Shown in pieces: positions 6,048 to 11,965 of a DNA stretch of 11,965 nt. Position numbers and translations under genes: made by a program. Under the pieces are notes generated by a model that had not been told where the DNA came from, searched no databases, and saw nothing but the letters and a program-made list of their open reading frames with translations. Source of the DNA: CAYTAP01 sp964435775 (lineage in GTDB: Bacteria; Planctomycetota; Phycisphaerae; Tepidisphaerales; Tepidisphaeraceae); contig CAYTAP010000117.1 in the NCBI GenBank assembly GCA_964435775.1, forward strand, positions 1 to 11,965. The letters are read 5' to 3'. How positions within the stretch are numbered: the stretch's first letter is position 1; every line of letters begins with the position of its first letter.

Positions 6048-7685
6048 TCACGCTCCGGCTCGCGGGACCAACAGTGGCTTGACCCTGAGAATGTTCGGCC
6101 GGGCGCGGAGGTCTTCCAGCAGCTTCGCCGGCGGGGTGGAATCGACTTTGAGAACCATCAACGCCGTTGCGCCATCATCTTTATTCGAGACGCGGCTGAT
6201 GACCATGTCGGCGATGTTGACTTGCGCCTGGCCGAAGGCGCTGCCGACGATGCCGATGACGCCGGGTTGATCCTGGTTGACGATGAGCACCATGTTCCCC
6301 TCCGGGACCATGTCCATCGCGAAATCGTCGATTCGCAAAACGCGCGGATGGCCGTCGGCATAGACGGTGCCGAGGATGCGGTGCGATTCGCCGCCGTTGG
6401 CGACGCGGACGCGGACGCCGACGATGTCGCCGAGCAATCCGGCCGGTGGCGAGGGCTCGTGGACCTCGACCAGTTCGATCCCGCGGGCGCGGGCGAGATG
6501 CTCGACGTTGATCACGTTGACGGGCGTATCCATGTGCGGCGCAAGCAGCTCCACCGTCGCCAGCCGCAGCAGGGTCTTCATTAACTTTGGTGCGCGCGGG
6601 CCGCTGGCGCGAAGGGTGATCGATTCGTAGCCTCCTTCGCAATATCCGGCAAGAATCGCGCCGATGCGGCGGGCAAGATCGGCGAAGGGCGCTTCATCGG
6701 GGGGTAGATCGAGGCGGATACCCCCGGCGTTCACCGCGCCGCGAATCTCACCATGCTCGAGATAGGCCACGATCGACTTGGCCGCCTCGACGCTGACGGC
6801 GGTTTGTGCCTCGCTCGTGCTGGCGCCCAGATGCGGCGTCATGACGACGTGATCGAGGCCCATGAGCGGATGATCCTTGGCCGGGGGTTCGGTTTGATAC
6901 ACGTCCAAGGCGACGCCCGCGATCTTCTTTTCCTTCAACGCGTCGGCCAGGGCGAACTCATCGACCACCTCGCCCCGCGAGTCGTTGATAACGAGCAGGT
7001 TGGGCTTGACGACGTTGAAGAGGCGCTCGCGATTGAGCAGGTGATGGGTCTGGGGATTGCCGGGAACGTGGAAGGTGATCACATCGACCTGGCGGAGAAA
7101 CTCATCAAAATCCCGGACCATCTTCACGCGCCCGTCAAGGGCGGTCGGCGCTGTGAAAAAGGGATCGAAGCCAATCACCGTCATCTCCATCGCCAGCGCG
7201 CGGGAGGCAACGGTTCGGCCAATGCGCCCCAGGCCGACGACCCCAAGGGTCTTGCCGGCGAGCTGGGTTCCTTGAAACGCGCTCCGCTTTTTCCATTCCA
7301 GCCCGCCCGAGCGAAGCTGCGCATGGGCGGCGGGGATATTACGGGCAAGGCTCATCATGAGCGCCAGAGCGTGCTCGGCGGTGGACAGCGTCGAAGCCTC
7401 GGCGGTGTTCATCACGAGAATACCCTTGGCCGTCGCGGCGTCGAGATCGATGTTGTCCACGCCGACGCCGGCGCGGGCGATCACCTTGAGTTTGCCGGGG
7501 TTCGTCAGCGCCTTGGCCGTCACCTTCGCGCCCGAGCGGACGATCAACGCGTCGTATTCCCCCACCGCAGCGCCGATCTCCTCGGGCGACAGGCCGATCT
7601 TGATGTCAAAATCGATGCCCGACTGCTTCAAGTAATCCAACCCCTCGGGCGCCAGTTTGTCGGCGACCAGAATCCGCATGCTCAT
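6048..7685 (-). CDS. serA: D-3-phosphoglycerate dehydrogenase
   Basis: Catalyses NAD-dependent oxidation of 3-phosphoglycerate to 3-phosphohydroxypyruvate, the first step of serine biosynthesis, in the cytoplasm. From ATG 7685 (545 aa): substrate-binding domain with LIVRSGAKVTAKAL (47-60) and ARAGVGVDNIDL (70-81); NAD-binding domain with GVVGLGRIGRTVA (148-160); active-site Arg237 in NDSRGEV, Glu266 in YQTEPP and His285 in MTPHLGAST. The intervening (ASB) domain covers ~320-455, and the C-terminal ACT domain ~465-540 has NQDQPGVIGIVG (470-481). This is the long, type-1 form with ASB and ACT domains, which can allow serine feedback. The start at 7685 has AAAGGGA 8 nt upstream; a second ATG at 7679 is possible. 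The frame is open to 7787, but that extension has no family similarity. Monocistronic and divergent from the lipoprotein/Mla block. Confidence 0.96.
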   Translation of the reverse strand: MSMRILVADKLAPEGLDYLKQSGIDFDIKIGLSPEEIGAAVGEYDALIVRSGAKVTAKALTNPGKLKVIARAGVGVDNIDLDAATAKGILVMNTAEASTLSTAEHALALMMSLARNIPAAHAQLRSGGLEWKKRSAFQGTQLAGKTLGVVGLGRIGRTVASRALAMEMTVIGFDPFFTAPTALDGRVKMVRDFDEFLRQVDVITFHVPGNPQTHHLLNRERLFNVVKPNLLVINDSRGEVVDEFALADALKEKKIAGVALDVYQTEPPAKDHPLMGLDHVVMTPHLGASTSEAQTAVSVEAAKSIVAYLEHGEIRGAVNAGGIRLDLPPDEAPFADLARRIGAILAGYCEGGYESITLRASGPRAPKLMKTLLRLATVELLAPHMDTPVNVINVEHLARARGIELVEVHEPSPPAGLLGDIVGVRVRVANGGESHRILGTVYADGHPRVLRIDDFAMDMVPEGNMVLIVNQDQPGVIGIVGSAFGQAQVNIADMVISRVSNKDDGATALMVLKVDSTPPAKLLEDLRARPNILRVKPLLVPRAGA

Positions 7686-7985
7686 GAGCTGTATCCCTTT
7701 CGTAATGTTAATGGCGTGAGCGGTGTTGACATGCCGAATCGTAATGATTCGGCGGGGTTGGGCAAGATCAAAGGATATCGCATCCATGTGGAAATTCCGG
7801 AGGACGACCGGGGCAGCGTGCTATTTCACCAGGCAACACCGATAAAATATCCAGAAATCAGCCGGGTACTGACGATTTGGAAGTCAGGCGCTGTGCCCGC
7901 AGCAGGGCCGTCGTATGATCGAGTGGTTGTGGAATCGGCCGCCTGGGTTTGCGACGTCTGAAATGTCACGAGCGGGCGAACATGA
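7686..7985. promoter_or_regulatory. Divergent intergenic region with a hairpin in the serA leader
   Basis: About 300 bp between serA (minus) and the lipoprotein gene (plus), expected to hold both promoters. CCGAATC (7734-7740), loop GTAAT, GATTCGG (7746-7752) is a perfect 7-bp stem about 50-67 nt upstream of the serA start; it could be an operator or leader hairpin. On the plus strand, TTGACA occurs at 7726-7731 and TAAAAT at 7843-7848, but they are not spaced as a promoter pair. I see no convincing gene or riboswitch consensus here. Confidence 0.35.
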
Positions 7986-8396
7986 ATGCGGCAATTCACG
8001 CGAACGGAACCTCGGATGAGCTGGACGCGGCGAATCGCTTCACGGGGCATGGCGCTGGGGCTGAGCGGCGCAATGGTGCTGGCGGTGATGTCATGCCGGC
8101 CGATCGAACCGCTCACCGTCACCAATCCAAACCCGACGATCAAGATTCCCGCGATCAAGGAAGCCGTACGACAGGACAAGATATCGGCCGTGCCGCAGAT
8201 GGTCCATGATCTGAACAGCGATGACCCGGCGGTGCGATTGTTTTCAATCTATGGATTGCGGAAATTGACCGGCGAGGATTTCGGATATCGCTTTTATCTG
8301 GATGAAGAGGAACGCCAACCAGCCCTGGCGAAGTGGCGCGAGTGGCTGGGCAAGAGCGGCCTGACGGCATCACACCCGGCCGCCGCGAACGGCTAA
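7986..8396 (+). CDS. Small lipoprotein with a HEAT-repeat-like segment
   Basis: A 136-aa predicted lipoprotein. An Arg-containing N-terminus leads into a hydrophobic stretch MALGLSGAMVLAVMSC with the lipobox-like VMSC (Cys37). After a Pro-rich linker, the segment VRQDKISAVPQMVHDLNSDD then PAVRLFSIYGLRKLTGE (~61-97) looks like a HEAT-type helical repeat. The C-terminus EERQPALAKWREWLGKSG resembles the ends of other HEAT-like planctomycetal proteins I recall. An internal ATG at 8016 would place the Cys at position 27, a more usual signal length, and is a good alternative start; neither has a strong Shine-Dalgarno. It is 30 bp upstream of the RsbW-like gene and may be co-transcribed with it. The function is unknown. 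Confidence 0.72.
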   Translation: MRQFTRTEPRMSWTRRIASRGMALGLSGAMVLAVMSCRPIEPLTVTNPNPTIKIPAIKEAVRQDKISAVPQMVHDLNSDDPAVRLFSIYGLRKLTGEDFGYRFYLDEEERQPALAKWREWLGKSGLTASHPAAANG

Positions 8397-8426
8397 GCGA
8401 CTTGGAATTGGTCATGGGCAACGGTC

Positions 8427-8963
8427 ATGGTGTCTGGCAAAGGCGATTGGAGAAGGGATAATCGGGTTGACGACCAAACAGAAATGGCACCTGATCGGAA
8501 CCAACTTCCGAAGACCACTCAGCGGATTGATCTTCGTCTGACGAGCGAGCCCAATCGCGTCGCCGGGGCACGGTATGCCATCGAATCGTTCGCTGCCGAC
8601 ATGGGCATGGACGAACGGGGAATCGGCGAAGTGGGGCTGTGCTTGAACGAAGCGATGGCGAACGTGATTCATCACGCCTATGACGACGAACCGGGGAAGC
8701 CCATCATGGTCAGCGCCTGGCGAAAGGACCAAACGCTGCATCTGGAGATCAGGGACTGGGGCAACGGGCTGAACCCGGACGCCGCCAATCGCCGCAAGGA
8801 GCATGATCCGCTGACGCCGGGGGGGCTTGGCCTGATCTGCCTGCGGAAGCTGATGGATCAGGTGGAGTACCGGCCGCAGGAACCGGGAATGCTTCTGGTC
8901 ATGACCAAGCGACTGTCGCCACTTTCCCCGGCACGAACGGATGGCGAGTGCTCGTGCCGATGA
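8427..8963 (+). CDS. RsbW/SpoIIAB-like ATP-binding anti-sigma factor / serine kinase
   Basis: A 178-aa GHKL-fold protein of the HATPase_c_2 group. N-box GLCLNEAMANVIHHAY (70-85, with Glu75 and Asn79), G1 box IRDWGNGLNP (108-117, Asp110) and G2 box PGGLGLICLRKLMDQVEY (131-148) are all present, so ATP binding is expected. Proteins of this class bind a sigma factor or another client and phosphorylate a STAS-domain antagonist on serine. A STAS gene with an intact DSS motif follows at 9108, a likely partner. No sigma factor is encoded in the window. The start is uncertain: ATG 8427 lacks a clear ribosome-binding site, and an ATG at 8484 would remove 19 residues that match nothing in the family. 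The C-terminal tail (SPLSPARTDGECSCR) runs up to the REP-like element that begins 2 nt after the stop. Confidence 0.88.
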   Translation: MVSGKGDWRRDNRVDDQTEMAPDRNQLPKTTQRIDLRLTSEPNRVAGARYAIESFAADMGMDERGIGEVGLCLNEAMANVIHHAYDDEPGKPIMVSAWRKDQTLHLEIRDWGNGLNPDAANRRKEHDPLTPGGLGLICLRKLMDQVEYRPQEPGMLLVMTKRLSPLSPARTDGECSCR

Positions 8964-8965
8964 AA

Positions 8966-9017
8966 TGGAGGGCGTCGCTCCTTCGGCGCCATGGTGTCGC
9001 GGGAGCGGCGCGCTCCA
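8966..9017 (+). repeat. Composite REP-like element between the RsbW-like and STAS genes
   Basis: TGGAGGGCG at 8966-8974 and CGCGCTCCA at 9009-9017 are imperfect terminal inverted repeats with GGAG (8967-8970) and CTCC (9013-9016) feet. Inside, GGCGTCG is followed by CGGCGCC, and a diverged GGTGTCGC...GGCGCGC arm follows. It is the same element family as at 1501-2352, with more mismatches. It begins 2 nt after the RsbW-like stop codon. Confidence 0.75.
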
Positions 9018-9037
9018 TCACGACAGGAACCTGGAAG

Positions 9038-9066
9038 TTGAGGGGGCGCGGTTGAGGCGTTAGAGT
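9038..9066 (+). promoter_or_regulatory. Possible sigma70-type promoter upstream of the STAS gene
   Basis: TTGAGG (9038-9043), a 17-nt spacer and TAGAGT (9061-9066) each match four of six consensus bases at ideal spacing. Initiation near 9073 would give a ~35-nt leader to the ATG at 9108. If real, it separates transcription of STAS-mlaEFD from the upstream lipoprotein/RsbW-like pair. Chance matches of this quality are common, so this is weak evidence. Confidence 0.28.
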
Positions 9067-9107
9067 CGGGACATTGACGCGTGACGGATGGATCGATGGA
9101 GCGGATC

Positions 9108-9488
9108 ATGGGTAAGACGACAGGTGGAACAAGGCTGACCAGCGGAACGCCGCTCGTGCCGAGCGCGACGCGCGACGGGGATGTCGTGACCGCAAGCATT
9201 CGCGGGGAAATCGACCTGCACAACAGCCCGGAGTTGCGTGGGGCGCTGCTGGGCGTGCTCATCGAATCATCGCCCAAAAAACTGATTCTCAACCTTTCGC
9301 AAGTCCCGTATATGGATTCCAGCGCGATCGCGGTGCTCGTGGAGACATTGCAGAGAATGCGCAAGCACGGCGGGAAAATTTACCTGACCAACCTTCATCC
9401 TCGGGTGAAGGGCTTGCTTGAGATCGCCCGGCTTGATTCAATTTTTATTGTGACCGCTGATGAAGAGGAAGCGAAGAGGCGGGAATAG
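9108..9488 (+). CDS. STAS-domain protein: anti-sigma factor antagonist or MlaB-like subunit
   Basis: A 126-aa single STAS domain. ASIRGEIDLHNSPELRGALL (29-48) is the first strand/helix block, and KLILNLSQVPYMDSSAIAVL (58-77) contains the DSS motif (Asp70, Ser71, Ser72), where kinases of the RsbW class phosphorylate antagonists. GGKIYLTNLHPRVKGLLEIA (88-107) completes the fold. Start choice: ATG 9108 has GGAG about 8 nt upstream and follows the possible promoter at 9038-9066; ATG 9096 and GTG 9081 are in-frame alternatives. Context allows two jobs: antagonist of the RsbW-like protein 144 bp upstream, or the MlaB subunit of the lipid ABC transporter whose permease starts 84 bp downstream (E. 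coli MlaB is a STAS protein bound to MlaF). The two are not exclusive. The fold is firm; the role is open. Confidence 0.88.
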   Translation: MGKTTGGTRLTSGTPLVPSATRDGDVVTASIRGEIDLHNSPELRGALLGVLIESSPKKLILNLSQVPYMDSSAIAVLVETLQRMRKHGGKIYLTNLHPRVKGLLEIARLDSIFIVTADEEEAKRRE

Positions 9489-9572
9489 CCGTCAGTGGGC
9501 AATCGGAACCAACATTCCGTATTCCGCATCGATCGATCCGCATTTTCTTCATTGTTGTTCCTCCATTCGGCC

Positions 9573-10385
9573 ATGCCTTACATCACCCGCCCCATCTCGA
9601 CCGTCGGCCAGTGGGGCCTTGATCTACTGGAATTCCTCGGCGGCGTGGGGCTGATCCTCGTCGATGCCGCGAGATTGACCCACGTTTCACTCTTCACGTC
9701 GCGCGGCCGACGGCTCGGCTGGCAAAACCTCTGGTCGCAGATGGTCCGCGTCGGCGTCCGCTCGATCCCCATCGTCAGCCTCGTCCTCTTTTGCATCGGC
9801 GCCATCCTCTCGCTCCAAATGGCGCCGATCCTCAATCGTTTCGGCTTGATCACAACCGTGCCCGACATCATCTCGATCTCGATCTTCCGTGAACTCGGGC
9901 CGCTGGTCAGCGCGATCGTCCTGACGGGGTTCGCCGGCGCCTCCATCGCCGCGGAGATGGGTTCCATGGTCGTCTCGGAGGAGATCGAGGCGCTGGAGGC
10001 CGAAGCGATCGATCCCGTCCGCTTTCTGGTCGTTCCCCGCATCATCGCAACAACAGTCATGCTCATCTTCATCGCCGTCACCGGCGACATCATGGGAATC
10101 GTCGGCGGACTGAGCGTCTCCTACTTTTCGCTGGGGATCGGCTTTCGCCAGTACATCCAACACACATTTTCAACGGTGGAGGTCCAGGATTTCGTGACGG
10201 GGTTGGTGAAGGCGGGATGTTTCGGCGCCTTGATCAGCGCCATCGCCTGTCACCTCGGCCTGGGCGTCAAGGGGGGGGCGCAGGGCGTCGGCGAAGCAAC
10301 GACACGAACGGTGGTTTACACGATCGTGGCGCTGATCACCGTCGATCTGGTCTTTACAGCGGTGTTTTATGCCCTCGGATGGTGA
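9573..10385 (+). CDS. mlaE: MlaE/YrbE-type lipid ABC transporter permease
   Basis: A 270-aa inner-membrane permease that, with MlaF and MlaD, moves phospholipids between inner and outer membranes. Hydrophobic segments lie at about 64-84, 96-125, 150-190 and 215-268. The family signature ELGPLVSAIVLTGFAGASIA (107-126) continues into AEMGSMVVSEEIEALEAEAI (127-146) and DPVRFLVVPRIIA, and the C-terminal GVKGGAQGVGEATTRTVV (231-248) is also characteristic. The length fits the ~260-aa family norm. The frame is open to a GTG at 9495, but those 26 residues are not family-like, so ATG 9573 is chosen, although no ribosome-binding site is evident and coupling from the STAS gene is possible. The 3' end overlaps the ATPase gene by 17 nt, indicating translational coupling. 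Confidence 0.93.
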   Translation: MPYITRPISTVGQWGLDLLEFLGGVGLILVDAARLTHVSLFTSRGRRLGWQNLWSQMVRVGVRSIPIVSLVLFCIGAILSLQMAPILNRFGLITTVPDIISISIFRELGPLVSAIVLTGFAGASIAAEMGSMVVSEEIEALEAEAIDPVRFLVVPRIIATTVMLIFIAVTGDIMGIVGGLSVSYFSLGIGFRQYIQHTFSTVEVQDFVTGLVKAGCFGALISAIACHLGLGVKGGAQGVGEATTRTVVYTIVALITVDLVFTAVFYALGW

Positions 10386-11220
10386 TGCGATACTGGATGG
10401 TGATGAAGGGTTGCCCCCGCCGGGCCAAACCATCATCGAGGTCCGCGGGATCACGAAGAAATTCGACGGCCGCCCGGTGCTGGATCGAATTCAGTTGCAA
10501 GTGAAGCGAGGCGAAACGCTCGTCGTCATGGGCGGATCGGGATCGGGCAAATCAACGCTCCTCCGCGTGATGATCGGCAACCTCGACGCCGAGGAGGGGG
10601 AGATCGTCGCCTTCGGAAAGCCCCTGCGCGAGATGACGGCGGCGGAAATGACCGAGTATCGCAAGTCGATCGGCGTGCTCTTCCAGAGCGGCGCGCTCTA
10701 CAATTCGATGAGCGTGGCGGACAACGTCGCCCTGCCGCTGCGGGAACACACGGACCTGCCGGAGGAGACGATTGAAATCATGGTGAAGATGAAACTTGAG
10801 CAGGTGGACCTCCGCCGCCATGCCGCAAAAATGCCCTCGGAGCTTTCCGGCGGCATGAAAAAGCGGGCCGGTCTGGCCAGGGCGCTGGTGCTCGATCCGA
10901 AGGTGCTGTTTTATGATGAACCGTCGGCCGGCCTTGATCCGGTGACCAGCGCCGAAATTGACGACCTGATCAACGATCTCAAGGACAAGCTCGGCGTGAC
11001 CAGCGTCGTCGTGACCCACGAGATGGATTCGGCGTTTCACATCGCCGACCGAATGGTCCTGCTCGATCGCGGGAAGTTCATCGTCTCGGGCACGCCCGAT
11101 GAAATGCGGGCATCGACCGATCCGCTCGTCCGTCAGTTCATCAACGGCTTGACGACCGGCCCGCTGACGGATCGACGCCGCGCCGGGGGTTATGAAAGCG
11201 ACCTCCTCGGAGGCGACTGA
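10369..11220 (+). CDS. mlaF: MlaF-type ABC transporter ATP-binding protein
   Basis: A 283-aa cytoplasmic ATPase that powers the MlaE permease. Walker A GGSGSGKS (55-62), Q-loop Gln106 in VLFQSGALYNSMSV (the FQ-x-GALF/Y-S context is typical of MlaF), signature LSGGM (159-163), Walker B VLFYDEPSAGLDP (179-191, Glu184) and H-loop His217 in VVVTHEMDSAF are all intact. The C-terminal extension FINGLTTGPL (258-267) resembles the MlaF tail that contacts the MlaB-type STAS subunit in E. coli, which bears on the role of the STAS protein here. The ATG at 10369 lies inside mlaE; the first ~20 residues are not conserved, so a slightly later start cannot be excluded. Confidence 0.94.
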   Translation: MPSDGDAILDGDEGLPPPGQTIIEVRGITKKFDGRPVLDRIQLQVKRGETLVVMGGSGSGKSTLLRVMIGNLDAEEGEIVAFGKPLREMTAAEMTEYRKSIGVLFQSGALYNSMSVADNVALPLREHTDLPEETIEIMVKMKLEQVDLRRHAAKMPSELSGGMKKRAGLARALVLDPKVLFYDEPSAGLDPVTSAEIDDLINDLKDKLGVTSVVVTHEMDSAFHIADRMVLLDRGKFIVSGTPDEMRASTDPLVRQFINGLTTGPLTDRRRAGGYESDLLGGD

Positions 11221-11294
11221 CGCCGTGACAATGGCGGGATGCGTGAAGGCGGGCGGCGACGGATGGCATTGAACTCTTATCTGGATGATCGGTC

Positions 11295-11965
11295 ATGGCA
11301 AAGCAACGAAACGCACTGAAGGCGGGCATTTTCATCGTGACGGGGGCGGTGCTCATCGTCGCGATCCTGATCGGCATCAAGGGACTGGGCGCCTGGACGG
11401 TGCCCGTGCAAATCAGGAAGGCGTCGTTCACCCTGGCCGACAACATCGGCGGCTTGCGCGTCGGGGACCAGGTGCGCGTCGGCGGGTTCGCAGTGGGCGT
11501 CGTACGGTCGATTGACGTGGAGACGCCCGCGTCATCATCGGCCGCTGAGCCAAAGGTCATCGTGACCTATTCGATTCCACGGAAGTTTCACTTGCAACAA
11601 GGCGCGAAGCTGGGAATCGAGACGACCGTCACGGGAACCAGCGTGTTGAACTTCCAAAGCCTCGGCCACGGCGCGGAACTTCCCGCGGACCAGCCGCTGG
11701 CCGGCGAGCCCAGCGCCTTGCAGCAGGTTCTCGCCTCGGCCTCCCAGGCCGCCCCGGAACTGCGCGACCTGATTAAAGAGATTCGCACGACGACCGTACC
11801 CAGGGCCAATGCGATGGTGGACAAGTTCGCCCACACAGCCGACACCGCCACGGACTTCACCTCACACCTTCGCGGCCAGACCGACCCGGCGCTCAAATCC
11901 TATCACGAAGCGGCCGACAGCGCCACCAAGGCGATGGATTCGGTGTCGGCGCTCTTTGGCGACGT
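11295..11965 (+). CDS. mlaD: MlaD-type MCE-domain protein (partial, runs off the right edge)
   Basis: The frame is open from ATG 11295 to the window end (223 complete codons). MAKQRNALKAGIFIVTGAVL begins a short cytoplasmic N-terminus and a single membrane anchor (~10-29). The MCE domain covers ~38-118: FTLADNIGGLRVGDQVRVGG (45-64), FAVGVVRSIDV and LGIETTVTGTSVLNFQSLG (105-123). After that comes an Ala/Thr/Asp-rich helical region (~140 onward) typical of longer MCE proteins that form a periplasmic tunnel or needle. In-frame stop TGA at 11286-11288 excludes an earlier start. It is 74 bp downstream of mlaF and completes the E-F-D order. It would bind lipid in the periplasm and dock on MlaE. The full length is unknown. 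Confidence 0.92.
   Translation, partial: MAKQRNALKAGIFIVTGAVLIVAILIGIKGLGAWTVPVQIRKASFTLADNIGGLRVGDQVRVGGFAVGVVRSIDVETPASSSAAEPKVIVTYSIPRKFHLQQGAKLGIETTVTGTSVLNFQSLGHGAELPADQPLAGEPSALQQVLASASQAAPELRDLIKEIRTTTVPRANAMVDKFAHTADTATDFTSHLRGQTDPALKSYHEAADSATKAMDSVSALFGD

Noticed and set aside
7726..7848. TTGACA and TAAAAT hexamers as a plus-strand promoter for the lipoprotein gene.
   Set aside because: They are more than 100 bp apart and neither has a partner at 16-18 bp.
6753..7961. A 402-codon open frame on the plus strand opposite serA.
   Set aside because: It is fully antisense to a firmly identified serA over most of its length, has no recognisable motifs, and such frames are common opposite high-GC genes.

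Overview
The window looks like draft chromosomal sequence from a high-GC, Gram-negative-type bacterium. The best guess is a member of the Planctomycetota (Phycisphaerae-like). Reasons: two lipoprotein-type signal peptides; an Mla/MCE lipid-transport operon, which needs an outer membrane; a type-1 phosphoglycerate dehydrogenase; an FAD_oxidored-family protein and a probable DUF6528 protein; and dispersed GGAG-headed palindromes and CTCCGTG-type repeats of a kind I associate with such genomes. The taxonomic call is an inference from recalled family distributions, not from a search. A run of ten N at 1627-1636 shows that this is a scaffolded assembly.

Layout. (1) 123-1307, minus strand: an RND-type periplasmic adaptor lipoprotein whose pump partner would lie off the left edge. 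(2) 1437-3440: an accessory segment holding a REP-associated tyrosine transposase (RAYT). REP-like palindromes sit on both sides of it and, unusually, also in frame inside it. A lower-GC gene for a two-domain EVE-like/HNH nuclease follows, which is a candidate type IV (modification-dependent) restriction enzyme. (3) 3442-5968: an FAD-dependent oxidoreductase and a probable DUF6528 beta-propeller-like protein. Between them, an inverted pair of ~10-bp-periodic CTCCGTG repeats brackets an AT-rich stretch. (4) 6048-7685, minus strand: serA, convergent with the DUF6528 gene and divergent from the next block. (5) 7986 to the right edge, plus strand: a small lipoprotein, an RsbW/SpoIIAB-like ATPase, a STAS-domain protein, then MlaE-type permease, MlaF-type ATPase and MlaD-type MCE protein (cut by the window edge).

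Two units deserve attention. The first is the RAYT/REP system. Six clear palindromes share a GGAG foot. They occur as single units and as inverted composites (BIME-like). Two units lie inside the transposase reading frame without breaking it, and one composite lies 6.6 kb away, immediately after the stop codon of the RsbW-like gene. The second is the right-hand operon. A kinase-like anti-sigma ATPase and a STAS protein with an intact DSS phospho-acceptor motif lie directly upstream of mlaE-mlaF-mlaD. Since MlaB of the E. coli Mla complex is itself a STAS protein, this raises the possibility that partner-switching phosphorylation controls lipid transport.

No tRNA, rRNA or CRISPR array was seen.
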